Assembly (NCBI GenBank): GCA_041662295.1
Contig: JBAZSR010000172.1
Span: 1 to 8,250, forward strand
Source: JACQWX01 sp041662295
Lineage (GTDB): Bacteria; Elusimicrobiota; Elusimicrobia; UBA1565; UBA9628
Length of the DNA: 8,250 nt
Direction of reading: 5' to 3'
The position numbers and the translations under genes are program-made. Below the pieces are notes generated by a model, which ran no database searches, was not told the DNA's origin, and saw only the letters and a list, made by a program, of their open reading frames with translations. Shown here piece by piece: positions 7,522-8,250 of this stretch. Position 1 is the stretch's first letter; each line of letters begins with the position of its first letter.

Positions 7522-7589
7522 CAAAAGGTGCCGGGGATTAAGAAACTTAAGTTATCTGCGATAACTTAAGTTTCTTAATCCCCGGCACC
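7522..7589 (-). terminator. Possible intrinsic terminator after the PilZ-like gene
   Basis: Read on the minus strand, the 30-bp stem of the inverted repeat is followed at once by TTTTGT (7526-7521). A strong stem plus a short U-tract directly after a stop codon resembles a Rho-independent terminator and would separate the propeller-PilZ pair from the flavoprotein-gcv genes. Against this, the U-tract is only four long, the stem is far longer and more A+T-rich than usual terminators, and no convincing promoter is visible between the hairpin and the flavoprotein start. The related hairpin at 5099-5163 has no U-tract on the minus strand. Termination may therefore be partial or incidental. Confidence 0.35.
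7527..7589. repeat. Perfect 30-bp inverted repeat with 3-nt loop (hairpin 2)
   Basis: The left arm (7527-7556) and right arm (7560-7589) are exact reverse complements over 30 bp, separated by TGC (GCA on the minus strand). The ends are GGTGCC...GGCACC and G+C-rich, while the inner two-thirds are A+T-rich, unlike the surrounding coding DNA. Each arm also contains the palindrome AACTTAAGTT (7544-7553 and 7563-7572), so several foldings are possible. The element starts 2 nt after the TAA of the PilZ-like gene and ends 21 nt before the flavoprotein ATG. Its design matches the repeat at 5099-5163: terminal GGTG(T/C)C, internal GAAACTTA, a TC-loop-GA centre and near-equal length. It may belong to a dispersed REP- or MITE-like family. 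The class is inference. Confidence 0.9.
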
Positions 7590-7591
7590 GA

Positions 7592-7912
7592 TTAGGTGGA
7601 AAGAAGGTCGAGGAGGGACTTGGCGAGGAGGCGCTTCTGCGCCTCGTCCGTGAACACGAGCTCCGCGGTCCGGTAGCCGTCCGGGTCGGTCCTCACCCGG
7701 CCGGCCACGGCCGCGACCTGGCGGAACTCCGCAGAGCCGAGGCTCAACGTGAGGAAGAGCCGCTCCCCTTCCTCCACCCGGAAGCGGGTGGAGAGCAGGG
7801 CCCCGGAAGGAGCGAGGGCATCGAGGCGGCCCCAACAGTCCTGCCGGCCCGCAGACTCGGTAAACGAGATCACCGCGGGCACGAACCTCGGGGATTTTCG
7901 GAGCGTTCTCAT
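7592..7912 (-). CDS. Small PilZ-domain-like protein with degenerate c-di-GMP motif
   Basis: This 106-residue protein starts at ATG 7912, which overlaps the stop of the upstream propeller gene (ATGA). Its length and layout fit a stand-alone PilZ domain. An N-terminal RKSPR (residues 5-9) matches the RxxxR motif. A LDALAPSGALL segment (30-40) sits where (D/N)xSxxG is expected, followed by a G-x-V strand (GRV, 71-73) and a closing YRTAELVF strand (80-87) with a leucine-rich C-terminal helix. In family members that bind cyclic di-GMP, RxxxR and (D/N)xSxxG hold the ligand. Here the second motif reads ALAPSG, so the acidic/amide and serine positions are both alanine and ligand binding is doubtful. 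The fold assignment is inference from pattern. The gene could be a non-binding PilZ adaptor. It ends 2 nt before a long hairpin. Confidence 0.6.
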   Translation of the reverse strand: MRTLRKSPRFVPAVISFTESAGRQDCWGRLDALAPSGALLSTRFRVEEGERLFLTLSLGSAEFRQVAAVAGRVRTDPDGYRTAELVFTDEAQKRLLAKSLLDLLST

Positions 7913-8250
7913 CGTTCCGCCAAGGAGTGCTTGAAGACCCGGCCGGGAGCCTTGCCCGCGGGCACCGACTCCGCAGCGGTCCAGAACCGCTCCCCGTCCC
8001 AGGCCAGGGCCAGGGGCCGCAGGAGGCCGTCCCGGTACTCGGGCAGGGCGACCCGGCGCGTCACCTCTTCGGGCCGCTCGAGGTTGTGCCGCAGGAGCTC
8101 CCGGTTCTTCAGGTCCAAGCTCCAGAGGGACGCCCCGTCGAAGGCCAGCCCTGCGGGCGTCCCGCCCGGGTACGGCCAGGAGCCCAGCACGGTGAGCTTG
8201 TCATCGTTGAGGTGCTTGCGCAGGACGCGGGCCCTGGGGTCCGCGGTCCA
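7909..8250 (-). CDS. Beta-propeller-like protein, C-terminal part (5' end outside window)
   Basis: The frame is open from the window edge (position 8250) to a TGA at 7911-7909, so only the last 113 residues are seen. A GTG at 8190 could be taken as a start, but the 20 codons upstream of it are open and read as the same kind of protein (WTADPRARVLRKHL...), so I treat the gene as truncated by the window. Two units of the type PxGLAFDGxxLWSLD and RPLALAWDGERFWTAAES are visible. This pattern is typical of blades in NHL, SMP-30 or YncE-like beta-propellers. The family assignment is inference from the repeat pattern, and no catalytic residues are recognisable. The stop codon overlaps the start of the next gene as ATGA, which implies translational coupling to the PilZ-like gene. 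Substrate and location are unknown because the N-terminus, where a signal peptide would be, is missing. Confidence 0.6.
   Translation of the reverse strand, partial: WTADPRARVLRKHLNDDKLTVLGSWPYPGGTPAGLAFDGASLWSLDLKNRELLRHNLERPEEVTRRVALPEYRDGLLRPLALAWDGERFWTAAESVPAGKAPGRVFKHSLAER

Overview
This is a G+C-rich bacterial window (about two-thirds G+C by eye). Every supported gene lies on the minus strand, so transcription runs from position 8250 down to 1. The core is a glycine cleavage locus in the order gcvT-gcvH-gcvP, with a full-length single-chain P-protein. The taxon cannot be fixed from sequence alone. The high G+C, the tight same-strand packing, the beta-propeller, PilZ and GT87 neighbours and the intergenic hairpins would suit an uncultured lineage such as Elusimicrobiota or a deltaproteobacterium-like group, but this is a guess.

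Layout, in transcription order. (1) 8250-7909: the 3' end of a beta-propeller-like gene cut by the window edge, joined by an ATGA overlap to (2) 7912-7592, a small PilZ-like protein whose second c-di-GMP motif is degenerate. (3) 7589-7527: a perfect 30-bp inverted repeat with a 3-nt loop. (4) 7505-6270: a HI0933/BaiN-type FAD flavoprotein, 4 nt before (5) 6265-5168, gcvT. (6) 5163-5099: a second perfect inverted repeat, 31-bp arms and a 3-nt loop, directly before the gcvH ribosome binding site. (7) 5088-4687 gcvH and (8) 4700-1812 gcvP, overlapping by 14 nt. (9) 1821-1414: a very short lipoate-ligase-like protein overlapping the gcvP stop. (10) 1392-52: a GT87/DUF2029-type membrane glycosyltransferase.

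How they work together. GcvP decarboxylates glycine and passes the aminomethyl group to the lipoyl arm of GcvH. GcvT transfers the one-carbon unit to tetrahydrofolate and releases ammonia. The L-protein (dihydrolipoyl dehydrogenase) is not in the window. A lipoate ligase homologue after gcvP would fit a role in loading lipoate on GcvH, but this copy is about half the usual size. It keeps the N-terminal RRPTGGG motif and the C-terminal SDDWN tail and lacks the middle that normally carries the catalytic lysine region.

The most unusual features are the two long perfect hairpins, which share one design: GGTG(T/C)C...G(A/G)CACC ends, an A+T-rich inner stem, a shared GAAACTTA core and a 3-nt loop. 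Each starts 2-4 nt after a stop codon. They look like two members of a dispersed palindromic family. The shrunken lipoate ligase is the second point of interest.
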